This document shows, piece after piece, positions 1 through 10,899 of a stretch of DNA of 64,000 bases (position 1 is its first letter; each line of letters begins with the position of its first letter). The DNA lies in NCBI GenBank assembly GCA_027493405.1, contig JAOSKV010000047.1, forward strand, positions 62,001-126,000. The letters are read 5' to 3'. Origin of the DNA: FEB-22 sp003105195. Lineage in GTDB: Bacteria > Pseudomonadota > Alphaproteobacteria > Rhizobiales > Xanthobacteraceae. The translations under genes and the position numbers were made by a program. The notes under the pieces are model-generated. The model was given only the letters and a program-made list of their open reading frames with translations, did no database searches and had not been told where the DNA came from.

Positions 1-1541
1 TCGCCGCTGGCATTGACCACCGGCTGGTAGGCGACGGCGAGGCCGTCGCTCGCGATCGCCTCGCGCAGGTCGATCTCGATCTGCTTGGTCTGGCGCAGCC
101 CCGCATCCATGTCGGCGTCGTAGATGCAGGCCTGGTTGCGGCCGTCGTTCTTGGCGCGATAGAGCGCGACGTCGGCGCGGCGCATCACGTCCGCGGCCTC
201 GACCGAATGCTCGTCGATGGTCGCGATGCCGACGCTCGCGCCGATCACCAGGGTGTGGTTCATGATCACGAACGGCGCGCGCAGGGTGCCGATGATGCGC
301 CCGGCCATGGAATCGAGCGCGGCCGCGTCGGCGACATCGGTCGCGATCACGGCGAACTCGTCGCCGCCGAGCCGCGCCACCAGGTCCTCCGCGCGCAGCA
401 CCTGGCCGATGCGCTGGGCGACGGCCCGGATCAGCGCGTCGCCCACGTGGTGGCCGAGCGTGTCGTTGATGTCCTTGAAATGGTCGAGGTCGATGGAGAG
501 GACGGCGGCGAGCCCGCCCCGGGCGCGCACCCGAGCGATCGCGGCCGCGAGGCGCTCGCCGAAATAGGCGCGGTTGGGCAGGCCCGACAGCGGATCGTGC
601 ATGGCGAGATGGCGCAGGCGGTCCTCGCCTTCGGCGATCCGGGCGGCGGCCCTGCGGATGTAGCGCAGCGTGAAGGCGGCCAGCAGGGTGAAGCCCGCGA
701 AGGCGAGCCCGAGGAAAGGCAGCACGTTGCGGACGATCTCGGCGCCCGGCCGCTTGGGCGTCCAGCGGAAGCGCGCGATCGGCTCGCCGGTGCCGTCCTT
801 GAGGTGCAGCACGGCCTCGCCATTGAGCAGGAAGTCGCCTTCCAGATTGTGCAGGTTGGCGAGCTCGGCGCGGGACGAGATCTCGGCCAGCATCCAGGCA
901 TCGATGAACTTCACCGAGATCACGAGCGGCGCCGTGTGGGCCGCGTGGGCGACGTCGGCATTGGTCGCCGCGACGGCCGCGACCACCGCGGGGCGGTCCA
1001 TGAAGGTCTGCAGGCGCGCGGCGCGGCGCGGCCGGGCGAGGCCCGTCAGGGGATCGGCGGCCTCGGAGCGCAGCGTCTCGTCGGGCGCGGCGCGCTCGCG
1101 AATCTGGGCGATGACCGGTGCAAGGTCCGGCTTGAGGTGCGCGACCGAGGCGGGATCCTCGCTGGTGCGCCCCAGCAAGGCATAGGAGAACTGGTCATCG
1201 GTATCGACCACGAAGACCATGTCATGATCGAAGAAGGTCTTGAGCCAGAGCCCGATCCGCAGATGGACCCAATCGGGCTCGCTCATCAGGCGGGTGCGCC
1301 GGATGGCGCCCGGGACCACCGTCACGCTCTCCAGCTCGCGCAGCACACGCTCGCGCTGGGACACGATGGCGTTGTCGAAAAGCTGGCGGTCGTGCTGGCG
1401 TGCCACCTCGTCGGCGCGCTCGGCCGACTTGATGACCGCGACCACCATCAGCGAGAAGGCGACGATGACGATCAGCCCGATCGGGGCAACGACGCTGATG
1501 CGCGAGCCGAACGTGCCGCGCCGCCGCCTGTCAGATCGCAC
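1..1541 (-). CDS. GGDEF/EAL cyclic-di-GMP protein with periplasmic sensor (C-terminus outside window)
   Basis: Reading the minus strand gives a membrane-anchored cyclic-di-GMP signalling protein. A short Arg-rich start is followed by a hydrophobic segment (VVAPIGLIVIVAFSLMVVAV). An extracytoplasmic sensor region with VFVVDTDDQFSYALLG resembles CHASE4 domains. A second membrane segment and a GGDEF domain follow (HDPLSGLPNRAYF, then RLGGDEFAV with an intact GGDEF motif). The window ends just inside the EAL domain (VAYQPVVNASG), so phosphodiesterase activity cannot be judged. The start is uncertain: no good ATG is present, and GTG at 1539-1541 or GTG about 15 nt further upstream are the candidates. 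The gene points away from the cbb operon and is probably monocistronic. Domain assignment is from recognisable motifs; the CHASE4 label is the least certain part. Confidence 0.85.
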   Translation of the reverse strand, partial: MRSDRRRRGTFGSRISVVAPIGLIVIVAFSLMVVAVIKSAERADEVARQHDRQLFDNAIVSQRERVLRELESVTVVPGAIRRTRLMSEPDWVHLRIGLWLKTFFDHDMVFVVDTDDQFSYALLGRTSEDPASVAHLKPDLAPVIAQIRERAAPDETLRSEAADPLTGLARPRRAARLQTFMDRPAVVAAVAATNADVAHAAHTAPLVISVKFIDAWMLAEISSRAELANLHNLEGDFLLNGEAVLHLKDGTGEPIARFRWTPKRPGAEIVRNVLPFLGLAFAGFTLLAAFTLRYIRRAAARIAEGEDRLRHLAMHDPLSGLPNRAYFGERLAAAIARVRARGGLAAVLSIDLDHFKDINDTLGHHVGDALIRAVAQRIGQVLRAEDLVARLGGDEFAVIATDVADAAALDSMAGRIIGTLRAPFVIMNHTLVIGASVGIATIDEHSVEAADVMRRADVALYRAKNDGRNQACIYDADMDAGLRQTKQIEIDLREAIASDGLAVAYQPVVNASG

Positions 1542-1850
1542 CTCGGCCTGCCGCCACACGTCCGCGCCTCGTCCCCGCCCACAACGCCTGGTCGAGCCTA
1601 GGACGGAGTGGCTTGCGAAACTCTTGTAACGGCTCGAAATACGAGCAAGCCTACGTAGTTCCCCCGGTTTTCGTTAACAAACCGTCAACGGCTCGGCACT
1701 GGTCGGCTCTCGAGCGGATGGGATTCCGGCTTGGCGCATGTTCTTGTCGGCGAACCGGTGTCCACTTCGCCGAGAAATGCGCGGGGGGCCGTCACGACGC
1801 AACGGCCGGCAAGGGACATCACGAGGGGCATCGGCTGCAACGCGCGGCGC
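1542..1850. other. Intergenic region between cbbA and GGDEF gene
   Basis: This gene-free stretch of about 300 bases separates the end of cbbA from the start of the GGDEF/EAL gene. It contains one copy of an interspersed palindromic repeat (1734-1782) and a near-match to a CtrA box, TTAA-N7-TCAA at 1674-1688, on the GGDEF side. No convincing coding frame or tRNA was seen. It probably holds the GGDEF promoter and the 3' end of the cbb transcript. Confidence 0.6.
1734..1782. repeat. Interspersed palindromic repeat, copy 1
   Basis: About 49 bp beginning GGCGCATGTTCTTGTCGGCG and ending in AATGCGC. Its outer ends are inverted (GCGCAT/ATGCGC) and its middle (GGCGAACCGGTG) is shared almost base for base with 13733-13781. 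The pattern (CGCATG..CTTGTCGG..AACCGGT..CCACTT) matches a family of intergenic palindromes common in Rhizobiales genomes. Here it lies downstream of cbbA and could act as a transcript 3' structure. Confidence 0.75.
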
Positions 1851-2915
1851 TCAGTGCACCACCTGGCGCAGCGCTCCGGAGCGGTAGCGCTGGGCCATCG
1901 CATCGAGATCGACGGGACGGAGCTGGGGCGCGCGGCCGGCGGCGCCGAAGGCCTGGAACCGCTCGATGCACACCTTCCGGGTCTCGTTCATGGCGTGCTG
2001 CAAGAACTTGCGGGGATCGAACTCCCACGGGCTCTGCTTCATGGTCCGCCGCATGGCCGCCGTCATGGCGAGCCGGATGTCGGTGTCGATGTTCACTTTG
2101 CGCACGCCGTGGCGGATCCCTTCCTGGATCTCCTCGACCGGGACGCCGTAGGTCTCGGGGATCGAGCCGCCGAAGGTACGGATCTCCTGCAGCAGGCGTT
2201 GCGGCACCGACGAGGAACCGTGCATGACCAGATGCGTGTTGGGTAGGCGCGCATGAATCGCCTTGACGCGATCGATGGCGAGCAGGTCGCTCGTGGGCTT
2301 GCGTTTGAACTTGTAGGCGCCGTGCGAGGTGCCGATCGCAATGGCGAGCGCGTCGCACTGGGTCTCCTCGACGAAGCGTGCCGCCTCGTCCGGGTCGGTG
2401 AGAAGCCGCTCGCGCGCCAGCGTTCCTTCGGCGCCGTGACCGTCCTCCTGTTCGCCCGACAGGGTTTCGAGCGAACCGAGACATCCGAGCTCGCCTTCGA
2501 CCGAGATGCCGACCGCATGGGCGAGATCGACCACCTTGCGCGTCACCGCGACGTTATAGGCGAAGTCCGCCGGGGTGCGGGCGTCGTCCTTCAGCGAGCC
2601 GTCCATCATCACGGAGGTGAAGCCGGATCGGATCGCCGCGATACAGACCTCGGGCGAGGCGCCGTGGTCCTGGTGCATCACGATGGGGAGCTCGGGATAG
2701 GACTCGACGGCGGCGGCCACCAGATGGCGCAGGAAGGCCTCTCCCGCATACTTGCGGGCACCGGCCGAGCCCTGCAGGATCACGGGGCTCTGCGTCTCGC
2801 GCGCCGCCTCCATGATCGCCTTGATCTGCTCCATGTTGTTCACGTTGAAGGCGGGCACGCCGTAGCCATGCTCGGCGGCGTGGTCGAGAAGCTGGCGCAT
2901 GGCGACGAGCGGCAT
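1851..2915 (-). CDS. cbbA: Class II fructose-1,6/sedoheptulose-1,7-bisphosphate aldolase
   Basis: Zinc-dependent class II aldolase of 354 residues, the usual length for CbbA. It condenses DHAP with glyceraldehyde-3-phosphate or erythrose-4-phosphate in the regenerative phase of the Calvin cycle. Visible motifs are PAFNVNNMEQ near the N-terminus, the metal-site HQDHG around residues 81-85, GTSHGAYKF and the VMHGSSS phosphate-binding segment, and KVNIDTDIR near residue 285. The start at 2913-2915 is preceded by AGGAGGGAATC, a strong ribosome-binding site. It is the last gene of the cbb operon, 14 nt after cbbT. The open frame continues upstream but has no better start. Nothing is missing from the catalytic residues. 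Confidence 0.97.
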   Translation of the reverse strand: MPLVAMRQLLDHAAEHGYGVPAFNVNNMEQIKAIMEAARETQSPVILQGSAGARKYAGEAFLRHLVAAAVESYPELPIVMHQDHGASPEVCIAAIRSGFTSVMMDGSLKDDARTPADFAYNVAVTRKVVDLAHAVGISVEGELGCLGSLETLSGEQEDGHGAEGTLARERLLTDPDEAARFVEETQCDALAIAIGTSHGAYKFKRKPTSDLLAIDRVKAIHARLPNTHLVMHGSSSVPQRLLQEIRTFGGSIPETYGVPVEEIQEGIRHGVRKVNIDTDIRLAMTAAMRRTMKQSPWEFDPRKFLQHAMNETRKVCIERFQAFGAAGRAPQLRPVDLDAMAQRYRSGALRQVVH

Positions 2916-2929
2916 GATTCCCTCCTGAT

Positions 2930-4980
<2,051 letters not shown>

Positions 4981-4984
<4 letters not shown>

Positions 4985-5868
4985 GCGTTTCTCTCCGTGG
5001 CGCGCCGCCGCTTCTCCACGAGCTGGAGGATGATCGGCGTGAGAATGAGCTGCATGGCGAGGTCCAGCTTGCCGCCCGGGATGACGATCGAGTTCGCCCG
5101 CGACATGAAGCTGCCGTGGATCATGGTCGCCAGATAGGCGAAGTCGATACCGCGGGGGTTGCGGAAGCGGATCACCACCATGGATTCGTCGGGCGTGGGA
5201 ATCCACCGCGCGATGAAAGGGTTCGACGTATCGACGGTCGGCACGCGCTGGAAATTGATGTCGGTTTCGGTGAACTGCGGACAGATGAAGTGCACGTAGT
5301 CCGGCATCCGCCGCAGGATCGCGTCGACGATCGCGCGGTCGTCGTAGCCGCGATCCTGCTTGTCGCGATGAACCTTCTGGATCCACTCGAGATTGATCAC
5401 CGGCACCACGCCGATCTTGAGATCCGCGTGGCGCGCGATGTTCAGCTCCGGGGTCACCACGGCGCCGTGCAGCCCCTCGTAGAAGAGCAGGTCGGTGTCT
5501 TGCGGCAATTCCTCCCAGTCCGTGAAGGTGCCGGCAGGTCTGCCGTAGAGTTCCGTCTCCGGCGCGTCGTGGACATAGTGGCGCGTGCGTCCGGTGCCGT
5601 GCTCGCCGTATTCCCTGAACACGGCTTCGAGCTCGGCGAGCAGATTCGCCTCGGCACCGAAGTGGCTGAAGTCGTGGTTGCCCTTGCCCAGCGCCGCCGC
5701 CATGGCGACCTTCATGCCGGCACGATCGTAGCGGTGGAAGGCGTCGCCCTCGATGAACGCGGCGCGGATGCCCTCGCGGCGGAAGATCTGCTCGAAGGTC
5801 TTGCGTACCGACGTGGTGCCGGCACCCGAGGAGCCCGTGACCGATATGATGGGATGCTTGATCGACAC
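4981..5868 (-). CDS. cbbP: Phosphoribulokinase
   Basis: ATP-dependent kinase of 295 residues that makes ribulose-1,5-bisphosphate from ribulose-5-phosphate, the committed step feeding RuBisCO. The size and the lack of plant-type regulatory cysteines mark it as class I (proteobacterial) PRK. The P-loop GSSGAGTTS lies at residues 12-20. FIEGDAFHRYDR supplies catalytic acidic residues, and LFYEGLHGAVV and RDKQDRGYDDRAIVDAI are family signatures. It lies 18 nt downstream of cbbF and overlaps cbbT by 4 nt. Class I enzymes are often NADH-activated; that is family knowledge and not visible here. Confidence 0.97.
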
Positions 5869-5886
5869 GGCTCCCTCCGCACGAAC

Positions 5887-6924
5887 CTACGAGACGAACA
5901 GGCCACGCTGCCCGAACAGGGGCGAGCCCTCGCGGCGCGGAAAGAGTGTGGCATGATAGCGCTCGATGCGCTCGACCTCTTCGCGGGCGCCGAATACGAG
6001 CGGCACGCGCTCGTGCAGCAGGCGCGGCACGCGGTCGAGAATCGGCTCGAAGCCAGTGGAGGCGGCGCCGCCGGCCTGCTCGATCAGGAATGCGATGGGG
6101 TGGGCCTCGTAGAGGAGGCGCAGCCGGCCGCTGCGATAGCCCGGCCTCGCGTCGCCCGGATAGAGATAGACGCCACCGCGCGTCAGAATCCGATGCGCCT
6201 CGGCGACCATGGAGGCGATCCAGCGCATGTTGAAATCGTAACCGCGAACACCGCCGGTGCCGGCCAGGCAGTCGTCGAACCAGACGCGCACCGCCTCGTC
6301 CCAGTGGCGGTAGTTGGAGGCGTTGATGGCGAACTCCTGCGCCCGCGGCGGGATGCGGATGTGCGCGGCGGTGCGCACGAACGCGCCTCGCGCGGCGTCG
6401 AGGGTGAAGACGTCGGTGCCGGCACCCAGCGTCAGCACCAGCGCCGTGTGCGGCCCATAGATGACGTAGCCGGCGGCAACCTGCGCGCGTCCCTTGCGCA
6501 GGAACGCGGCCGGCTCTCCGCTGGCGGGGGAGGGGTTCTGCAGCAGCGAGAAGATCGTGCCGACGGAGACGTTCGTCGCGATGTTGGACGACCCGTCGAG
6601 GGGGTCGAGGACGACGAGCAGCGGCGCCTGCGCATCGAGCCGCAGCGGCACCTCCATCTCCTCGGAGGCCACCGCCGCGACCGGCGCGCGCCGCAGCGCG
6701 GCGACGAGCAGGTCGTTGGCCCACGCGTCGAGTCGTGTCTGGGCGTCACCGCCGCCGCCGTCGCCGATATGTGCGGCCAGGTCTCCGGCGAGCGCGCCCG
6801 CGGACAAGAGCTCGGAGATGCCGAGGCAGGCGGACGCGATCGCAACGATCGTCGCGGCGATGTCTCCGAGCAGGGCGTCCGATTCGGCCCAGTCGCGCAG
6901 GTACTGATCGAGTGTGATCTGCAT
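5887..6924 (-). CDS. cbbF: Class I fructose-1,6-bisphosphatase
   Basis: Mg-dependent sugar bisphosphatase of 345 residues. Proteobacterial CbbF enzymes hydrolyse both fructose-1,6- and sedoheptulose-1,7-bisphosphate. The metal-binding motif VLDPLDGSSNIATNVSVG is at about residues 105-122, preceded by ASEEME with metal-ligand glutamates. GGVYLYPGDARPGYRSGRLR and LYEAHPIAFLIEQAGG are classical FBPase signatures near the C-terminus. The ATG at 6922-6924 follows TTGGAGCG, an acceptable ribosome-binding site. It lies 65 nt after cbbX and 18 nt before cbbP in the operon. Confidence 0.97.
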   Translation of the reverse strand: MQITLDQYLRDWAESDALLGDIAATIVAIASACLGISELLSAGALAGDLAAHIGDGGGGDAQTRLDAWANDLLVAALRRAPVAAVASEEMEVPLRLDAQAPLLVVLDPLDGSSNIATNVSVGTIFSLLQNPSPASGEPAAFLRKGRAQVAAGYVIYGPHTALVLTLGAGTDVFTLDAARGAFVRTAAHIRIPPRAQEFAINASNYRHWDEAVRVWFDDCLAGTGGVRGYDFNMRWIASMVAEAHRILTRGGVYLYPGDARPGYRSGRLRLLYEAHPIAFLIEQAGGAASTGFEPILDRVPRLLHERVPLVFGAREEVERIERYHATLFPRREGSPLFGQRGLFVS

Positions 6925-6989
6925 GACACGCTCCAAGGGGGCTCCAGTCTGCGCGCATTGCGTCGCCGATCGCCTGGCCGGGCACGGCC

Positions 6990-7895
6990 TCACATCGTGA
7001 AGACGCGGCTCGCCAGGATGTCCTCCGCCTCGATGGTCGCCAGGCTGTCGCGCGTCGCCACGGCGCTGCCCGCGCACAGGCGCAGGGCTTGGCGCAGGCG
7101 GGCCCGGTCGATGGCGTTGCGGATCGAGCGGGCATTGGCGAAGCCCGGCTGTCGGCGCCGCCGCGCGACATAGGCGGCCATGGCCTCGCGGGCCGCCGGG
7201 CTGAGCCGGTACTCGCTCTCGGCGGCGAGCAGGTCGGCGATCGCGAGCAATTCCTCCTCCTCGTAGTCGGGGAAATCGATGTGGTGCGCGATGCGCGAGC
7301 GGAAGCCCGGATTGGAGGCGAAGAAGGTCTCCATCCGGTCGCGGTAACCCGCGAGGATCACCACCAGGTCCTCGCGCTGGTTCTCCATCACCTGCAGCAG
7401 GATCTCGATCGCCTCCTGTCCGTAGTCCTTCTCGTTCTCGGGGCGGTGCAGGTAGTAGGCCTCGTCGATGAACAGGACCCCGCCCATCGCCCGCTTGAGC
7501 ACCTCCTTGGTCCGGGGCGCCGTGTGTCCGATGTACTGGCCGACGAGGTCGTCGCGCGTGACCGACACCAGGTGACCTTTGCGGACATAGCCGAGGCGAT
7601 GGAGGATGCCGGCCATGCGCAGCGCGACCGTGGTCTTGCCGGTCCCCGGATTGCCCGTGAAGGCCATGTGAAGCGTCGGCGCGCCGGAGGCGAGGCCGAC
7701 CTGTTCGCGGGCCCGCGCGACCAGCAGGAAGGCGGCGATCTCGCGAATGCGCTGCTTCACGGGGGCGAGACCGACCATGTCGCGCTCGAGCTCGGCGATC
7801 GTCTCCGCGATGTTCGTCTCGCTGCGCAGCGCGTGAAGGTCGGCGACGTCCTCGGTCGGGGTTCCGAACGACCCGGCGGGAGCCGTGATGCTCAT
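6990..7895 (-). CDS. cbbX: Red-type RuBisCO activase, AAA+ protein
   Basis: AAA+ ATPase of 301 residues that remodels red-type RuBisCO to release inhibitory sugar phosphates from its active sites. Walker A is TGNPGTGKTT (about residues 80-89) and Walker B is GGVLFIDEAY (about 138-147). The sensor region PGFRSRIAHHIDFPDY and the arginine-rich C-terminal lid are also typical. The start codon overlaps the cbbS stop by 4 nt, which fits coupled synthesis with its substrate enzyme. Its presence independently confirms that the adjacent RuBisCO is form IC/ID. Confidence 0.97.
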   Translation of the reverse strand: MSITAPAGSFGTPTEDVADLHALRSETNIAETIAELERDMVGLAPVKQRIREIAAFLLVARAREQVGLASGAPTLHMAFTGNPGTGKTTVALRMAGILHRLGYVRKGHLVSVTRDDLVGQYIGHTAPRTKEVLKRAMGGVLFIDEAYYLHRPENEKDYGQEAIEILLQVMENQREDLVVILAGYRDRMETFFASNPGFRSRIAHHIDFPDYEEEELLAIADLLAAESEYRLSPAAREAMAAYVARRRRQPGFANARSIRNAIDRARLRQALRLCAGSAVATRDSLATIEAEDILASRVFTM

Positions 7896-8326
7896 GGCCG
7901 CCTCGTCCCGCCGTAGCGCCGGCCGGCCGGCCGGTCGAGCGCATAGGCGCGCACCGCGTAACGCTGCTTGCGGCCTTCGGCTTCGAGGCGTTCGAGCCGG
8001 AAGCCCGGCTCCTCGGCCGGACGCTGCACCAGGAACGCGAGACGCACGGTCTCCCAGCCGCGCGTCGAGTCGAAGGCGCTGACCCGCACGTAGCAGTCGG
8101 GGTGGGCCGCGCGGCAGGCCGCGATCTCGGCGGTGACGCCGGCGGCGTCGCGGAGATCGAACATGGGCGCCCCCCACATCTCCCAATAGGTGTTGCGTGG
8201 ATGCGGATCGTCGGTGAACTCGACGCTCACGGCCCACTCCCGGCGCAGGCAGTGGTCGACCTGCGCCGCGATCTGGGCGTCGGTCAGGTCGGGCAGGAAC
8301 GAGAAGGCACCCTGGGTCACACGCAT
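7892..8326 (-). CDS. cbbS: RuBisCO small subunit, form I red type
   Basis: Small subunit of 144 residues, longer than green-type SSUs because of the C-terminal extension (residues 105-144, about RLERLEAEGRKQRYAVRAY onward). That extension forms the beta-hairpin typical of red-type enzymes. The N-terminal MRVTQGAFSFLPDLTDAQI and WEMWGAPMFDL match red-type small subunits. It follows cbbL by 14 nt with a strong ribosome-binding site (GGAGGGATC) before the ATG at 8324-8326, and it overlaps cbbX by 4 nt. Confidence 0.97.
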   Translation of the reverse strand: MRVTQGAFSFLPDLTDAQIAAQVDHCLRREWAVSVEFTDDPHPRNTYWEMWGAPMFDLRDAAGVTAEIAACRAAHPDCYVRVSAFDSTRGWETVRLAFLVQRPAEEPGFRLERLEAEGRKQRYAVRAYALDRPAGRRYGGTRRP

Positions 8327-8340
8327 CGGCAGATCCCTCC

Positions 8341-9807
8341 TCACACTGCGACGGCGGTCGGAACGAAATCGGATGTGTCGGTCGAGGTGTACTCGAAGGT
8401 GACGTCGCCCCAGGTGTCGAGCGCGGCGCGCAGCGGCCGGCACCAGGCGGCGGCATCGCGCAGGATCTCGGGCCCCTCGTTGCGGATGTCGCGTCCCTCG
8501 TTGCGCGCGAGCACCATGGCCTCGAGCGCGACCCGGTTGGCGGTGGCGCCGGCGTGGATGCCCATCGGGTGGCCGATGGTGCCGCCGCCGAACTGGAGCA
8601 CGACGTCGTCGCCGAAGAGGTCGAGGAGCTGGTGCATCTGCCCCGCATGGATGCCGCCGGAGGCGACCGGCATCACCCTGCGCAGGCCGGCCCAGTCCTG
8701 GTCGAAGAAGAGGCCGCGCGGCAGATCGGCTTCGTTGTGCGTCTCGCGGCACACGTTGTAGTAGCCCTGGACGGTCATCGGATCGCCCTCGAGCTTGCCG
8801 ACCGCGGTGCCGGCATGCAGATGGTCGACGCCGGCCAGCCGCAGCCATTTGGCGATCACCCGGAACGAGATCCCGTGGTTCTTCTGGCGCGTGTAGGTGC
8901 CGTGCCCGGCGCGGTGCATGTGCAGGATCATGTCGTTCTCGCGGGCCCAGTTCGCCATCGACTGGATCGCCGTGTAGCCGACCACGAGGTCCACCATGAT
9001 GATGACGGAGCCGAGGTCCTTGGCGAACTCGGCGCGGCGCAGCATCTCCTCCATGGTGCCGGCCGTGACGTTGAGGTAGTGCCCCTTGATCTCGCCGGTG
9101 TCGGCGATGGCGCGATTGACCGCCTCCATGCAGCCGAGGAAGCGGTCGCGCCAGTGCATGAACGGCTGCGAGTTGATGTTCTCGTCGTCCTTGGTGAAGT
9201 CCAGGCCGCCCTTGAGGGCCTCGTAGACCACGCGTCCGTAGTTCTTGCCCGACAGGCCGAGCTTCGGCTTCACGGTCGCGCCGAGCAGCGGGCGCCCGAA
9301 CTTGTCGAGCCGTTCGCGCTCCACGACGATGCCGGTCGGCGGTCCGCGGAAGGTCTTCACATAGCCGACCGGCAGCCGCATGTCCTCGAGCCGGCACGCC
9401 TTGAGCGGCTTGAAGCTGAAGACGTTGCCGATGATCGAGGCCGCGAGGTTGGCGATCGACCCTTCCTCGAACAGATCGAGGTCGTAGGCCACGTAGCAGA
9501 AATACTGCCCCGGCTGATTCGGTACGGGTTCGACGCGGTAGGCCTTGGCGCGGTACGCCTCGCAGGCGGTGAGCCGGTCGGTCCACACCACGGTCCACGT
9601 GGCGGTGGAGGATTCGCCCGCGACCGCGGCGGCCGCCTCCTGCGGATCGACGCCCTCCTGCGGAGTCACGCGGAAGAGAGCGAGGACATCGGTGTCCTTC
9701 GGCACGTAGTCGGCGTCCCAGTAGCCCATCTGGGCGTATTTCAGGACTCCCGGCTTGTAGCGGTGCTGGGCGTCGCGAATCTTGGTGAGGCTGGTCCTGG
9801 CCGTCAT
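8341..9807 (-). CDS. cbbL: RuBisCO large subunit, form IC (red type)
   Basis: Carboxylase/oxygenase large subunit of 488 residues that fixes CO2 onto ribulose-1,5-bisphosphate. All key residues are visible. The catalytic lysine region is KPKLGLSGKNYGR (K180). The carbamylated lysine lies in GLDFTKDDEN (K206, with D208 and E209 as Mg ligands). HMHRAGHG is at about 296-303, and mobile loop 6 is GTAVGKLEGDP (K338). The longer N-terminus and the NINSQPF context are red-type. It is the first gene of the operon, transcribed away from cbbR across an AT-rich regulatory gap. No carboxysome genes are present in the window. Confidence 0.98.
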   Translation of the reverse strand: MTARTSLTKIRDAQHRYKPGVLKYAQMGYWDADYVPKDTDVLALFRVTPQEGVDPQEAAAAVAGESSTATWTVVWTDRLTACEAYRAKAYRVEPVPNQPGQYFCYVAYDLDLFEEGSIANLAASIIGNVFSFKPLKACRLEDMRLPVGYVKTFRGPPTGIVVERERLDKFGRPLLGATVKPKLGLSGKNYGRVVYEALKGGLDFTKDDENINSQPFMHWRDRFLGCMEAVNRAIADTGEIKGHYLNVTAGTMEEMLRRAEFAKDLGSVIIMVDLVVGYTAIQSMANWARENDMILHMHRAGHGTYTRQKNHGISFRVIAKWLRLAGVDHLHAGTAVGKLEGDPMTVQGYYNVCRETHNEADLPRGLFFDQDWAGLRRVMPVASGGIHAGQMHQLLDLFGDDVVLQFGGGTIGHPMGIHAGATANRVALEAMVLARNEGRDIRNEGPEILRDAAAWCRPLRAALDTWGDVTFEYTSTDTSDFVPTAVAV

Positions 9808-9846
9808 CGGCGTTCCCTCCGGTCGAGCGCACGTTGACGCGCCTTG

Positions 9847-9900
9847 TGAGTTAAGTATATTTGAATTATCTTATCCATCCATTCAGTCAAGCTTAACTCA
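9847..9900. promoter_or_regulatory. cbbR-cbbL intergenic operator
   Basis: The 93-nt gap between cbbL and cbbR is strikingly AT-rich against its surroundings. It contains a perfect 9-bp inverted repeat, TGAGTTAAG (9847-9855) and CTTAACTCA (9892-9900). Inside it are two TNA-N7-TNA motifs, at 9852-9864 and 9883-9895, the arrangement described for CbbR binding. The right arm of the inverted repeat abuts the GTG start of cbbR, so a bound regulator would cover both the cbbL promoter and the cbbR start. No convincing -35/-10 pair could be fixed. Confidence 0.7.
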
Positions 9901-10899
9901 GTGCGCAACCTCACACTCAAGCACCTGCGGCTGTTCGCGGCGGCGGCACGTGGCGGCAGCCTCGTGGCTGCGGCGAAGGCGTGCAACGTCACGCCGCCCG
10001 CCGTGACGATGCAGATGCAGCAGCTCGAGGTCGAGGCCGGCCTGCCCCTGTTCGAGCGTCACGGCCGCGGCTTTGCGCTCACGGCGGCGGGACGTGAGGT
10101 GCTGTCGGCCGCCGAACGGATCGACGCGGTGCTCGCCGATTGCGCCGCGGGCCTCGCTGGGCTGAAGGCGCTGGCGCGCGGGCGCGTCACGGTGGGCGTG
10201 GTGTCCACGGCGAAATACTTCGCGCCGCAGATGCTGGCGGCATTCGCGCGCCGCCATCCCGGCATCGACATCGAGCTGGTCATCGGCAATCGCGACGAGA
10301 CCATTGCGGCGTTCAAGAACGGCCGGCTCGACGTCGCGGTGATGGGTCGGCCGCCCGAAGACGTGCCGGTCGAGAGCGCGCCGATCGGTCCCCACCCGCA
10401 GGTCGTGATCGCTCCGCCCGACCACCCGATGGTGCGCCGCCGCAAGATTTCGCCGCAGGAGCTGGCGGGCGAGACCCTGCTGATGCGGGAGACGGGATCC
10501 GGCACGCGTGCGGTGGCGGAGCGCTTTCTGACGTCACGCGGGCTTGCGCCGCGCATCGGCATGGAGATCAGCTCGAACGAGACCATCAAGCAGGCCGTGA
10601 TGGCGGGTCTCGGCATCGCGTTCATCTCGGGGCATACCATCGCGGCGGAGATCGGCGACGGCCGGTTGGCGGTGCTCGACGTGGTCGGCCTTCCCGAGAT
10701 CCGCCAATGGTTCGTGGTGCGCCCGGGGAGCAAGCGTCTGATGCCGGCGGCGCGGGTGCTGCGCGACTTCCTGGTGGCCGAGGGGAGAAGCTTCCTGCCG
10801 AGCCTCGAGGGCGTGCCCCGTGCCGACATGCCGGCGCCGGACCGCGCACCCCGGGGGCGTGCCGGGACCGGACGGACGCGTCAGCGCAGGCTGGGGTAG
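9901..10899 (+). CDS. cbbR: LysR-type regulator of the cbb operon
   Basis: LysR family protein of 332 residues, divergent from cbbL as is usual for CbbR. The N-terminal winged helix-turn-helix (residues 3-60: LKHLRLFAAAARGGSLVAAA, TPPAVTMQMQQLE) is followed by a LysR substrate-binding domain (LARGRVTVGVVSTAKYFAPQ through GLGIAFISGHTI). CbbR proteins activate cbb transcription and repress themselves in response to metabolites such as RuBP; that is family knowledge. The start is GTG at 9901 with no Shine-Dalgarno sequence ahead of it, so the mRNA may be leaderless or poorly translated. The 3' end overlaps the convergent Anbu gene by 19 nt. Confidence 0.95.
   Translation: MRNLTLKHLRLFAAAARGGSLVAAAKACNVTPPAVTMQMQQLEVEAGLPLFERHGRGFALTAAGREVLSAAERIDAVLADCAAGLAGLKALARGRVTVGVVSTAKYFAPQMLAAFARRHPGIDIELVIGNRDETIAAFKNGRLDVAVMGRPPEDVPVESAPIGPHPQVVIAPPDHPMVRRRKISPQELAGETLLMRETGSGTRAVAERFLTSRGLAPRIGMEISSNETIKQAVMAGLGIAFISGHTIAAEIGDGRLAVLDVVGLPEIRQWFVVRPGSKRLMPAARVLRDFLVAEGRSFLPSLEGVPRADMPAPDRAPRGRAGTGRTRQRRLG

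Noticed and set aside
207..1601. Long plus-strand reading frame opposite the GGDEF/EAL gene
   Set aside because: It is an antisense shadow in high-GC DNA; the minus strand shows clear GGDEF motifs.
5887..7944. Extended frame suggesting a larger cbbF protein
   Set aside because: The extra N-terminal part is the wrong frame of cbbX; a proper start with a ribosome-binding site is at 6924.
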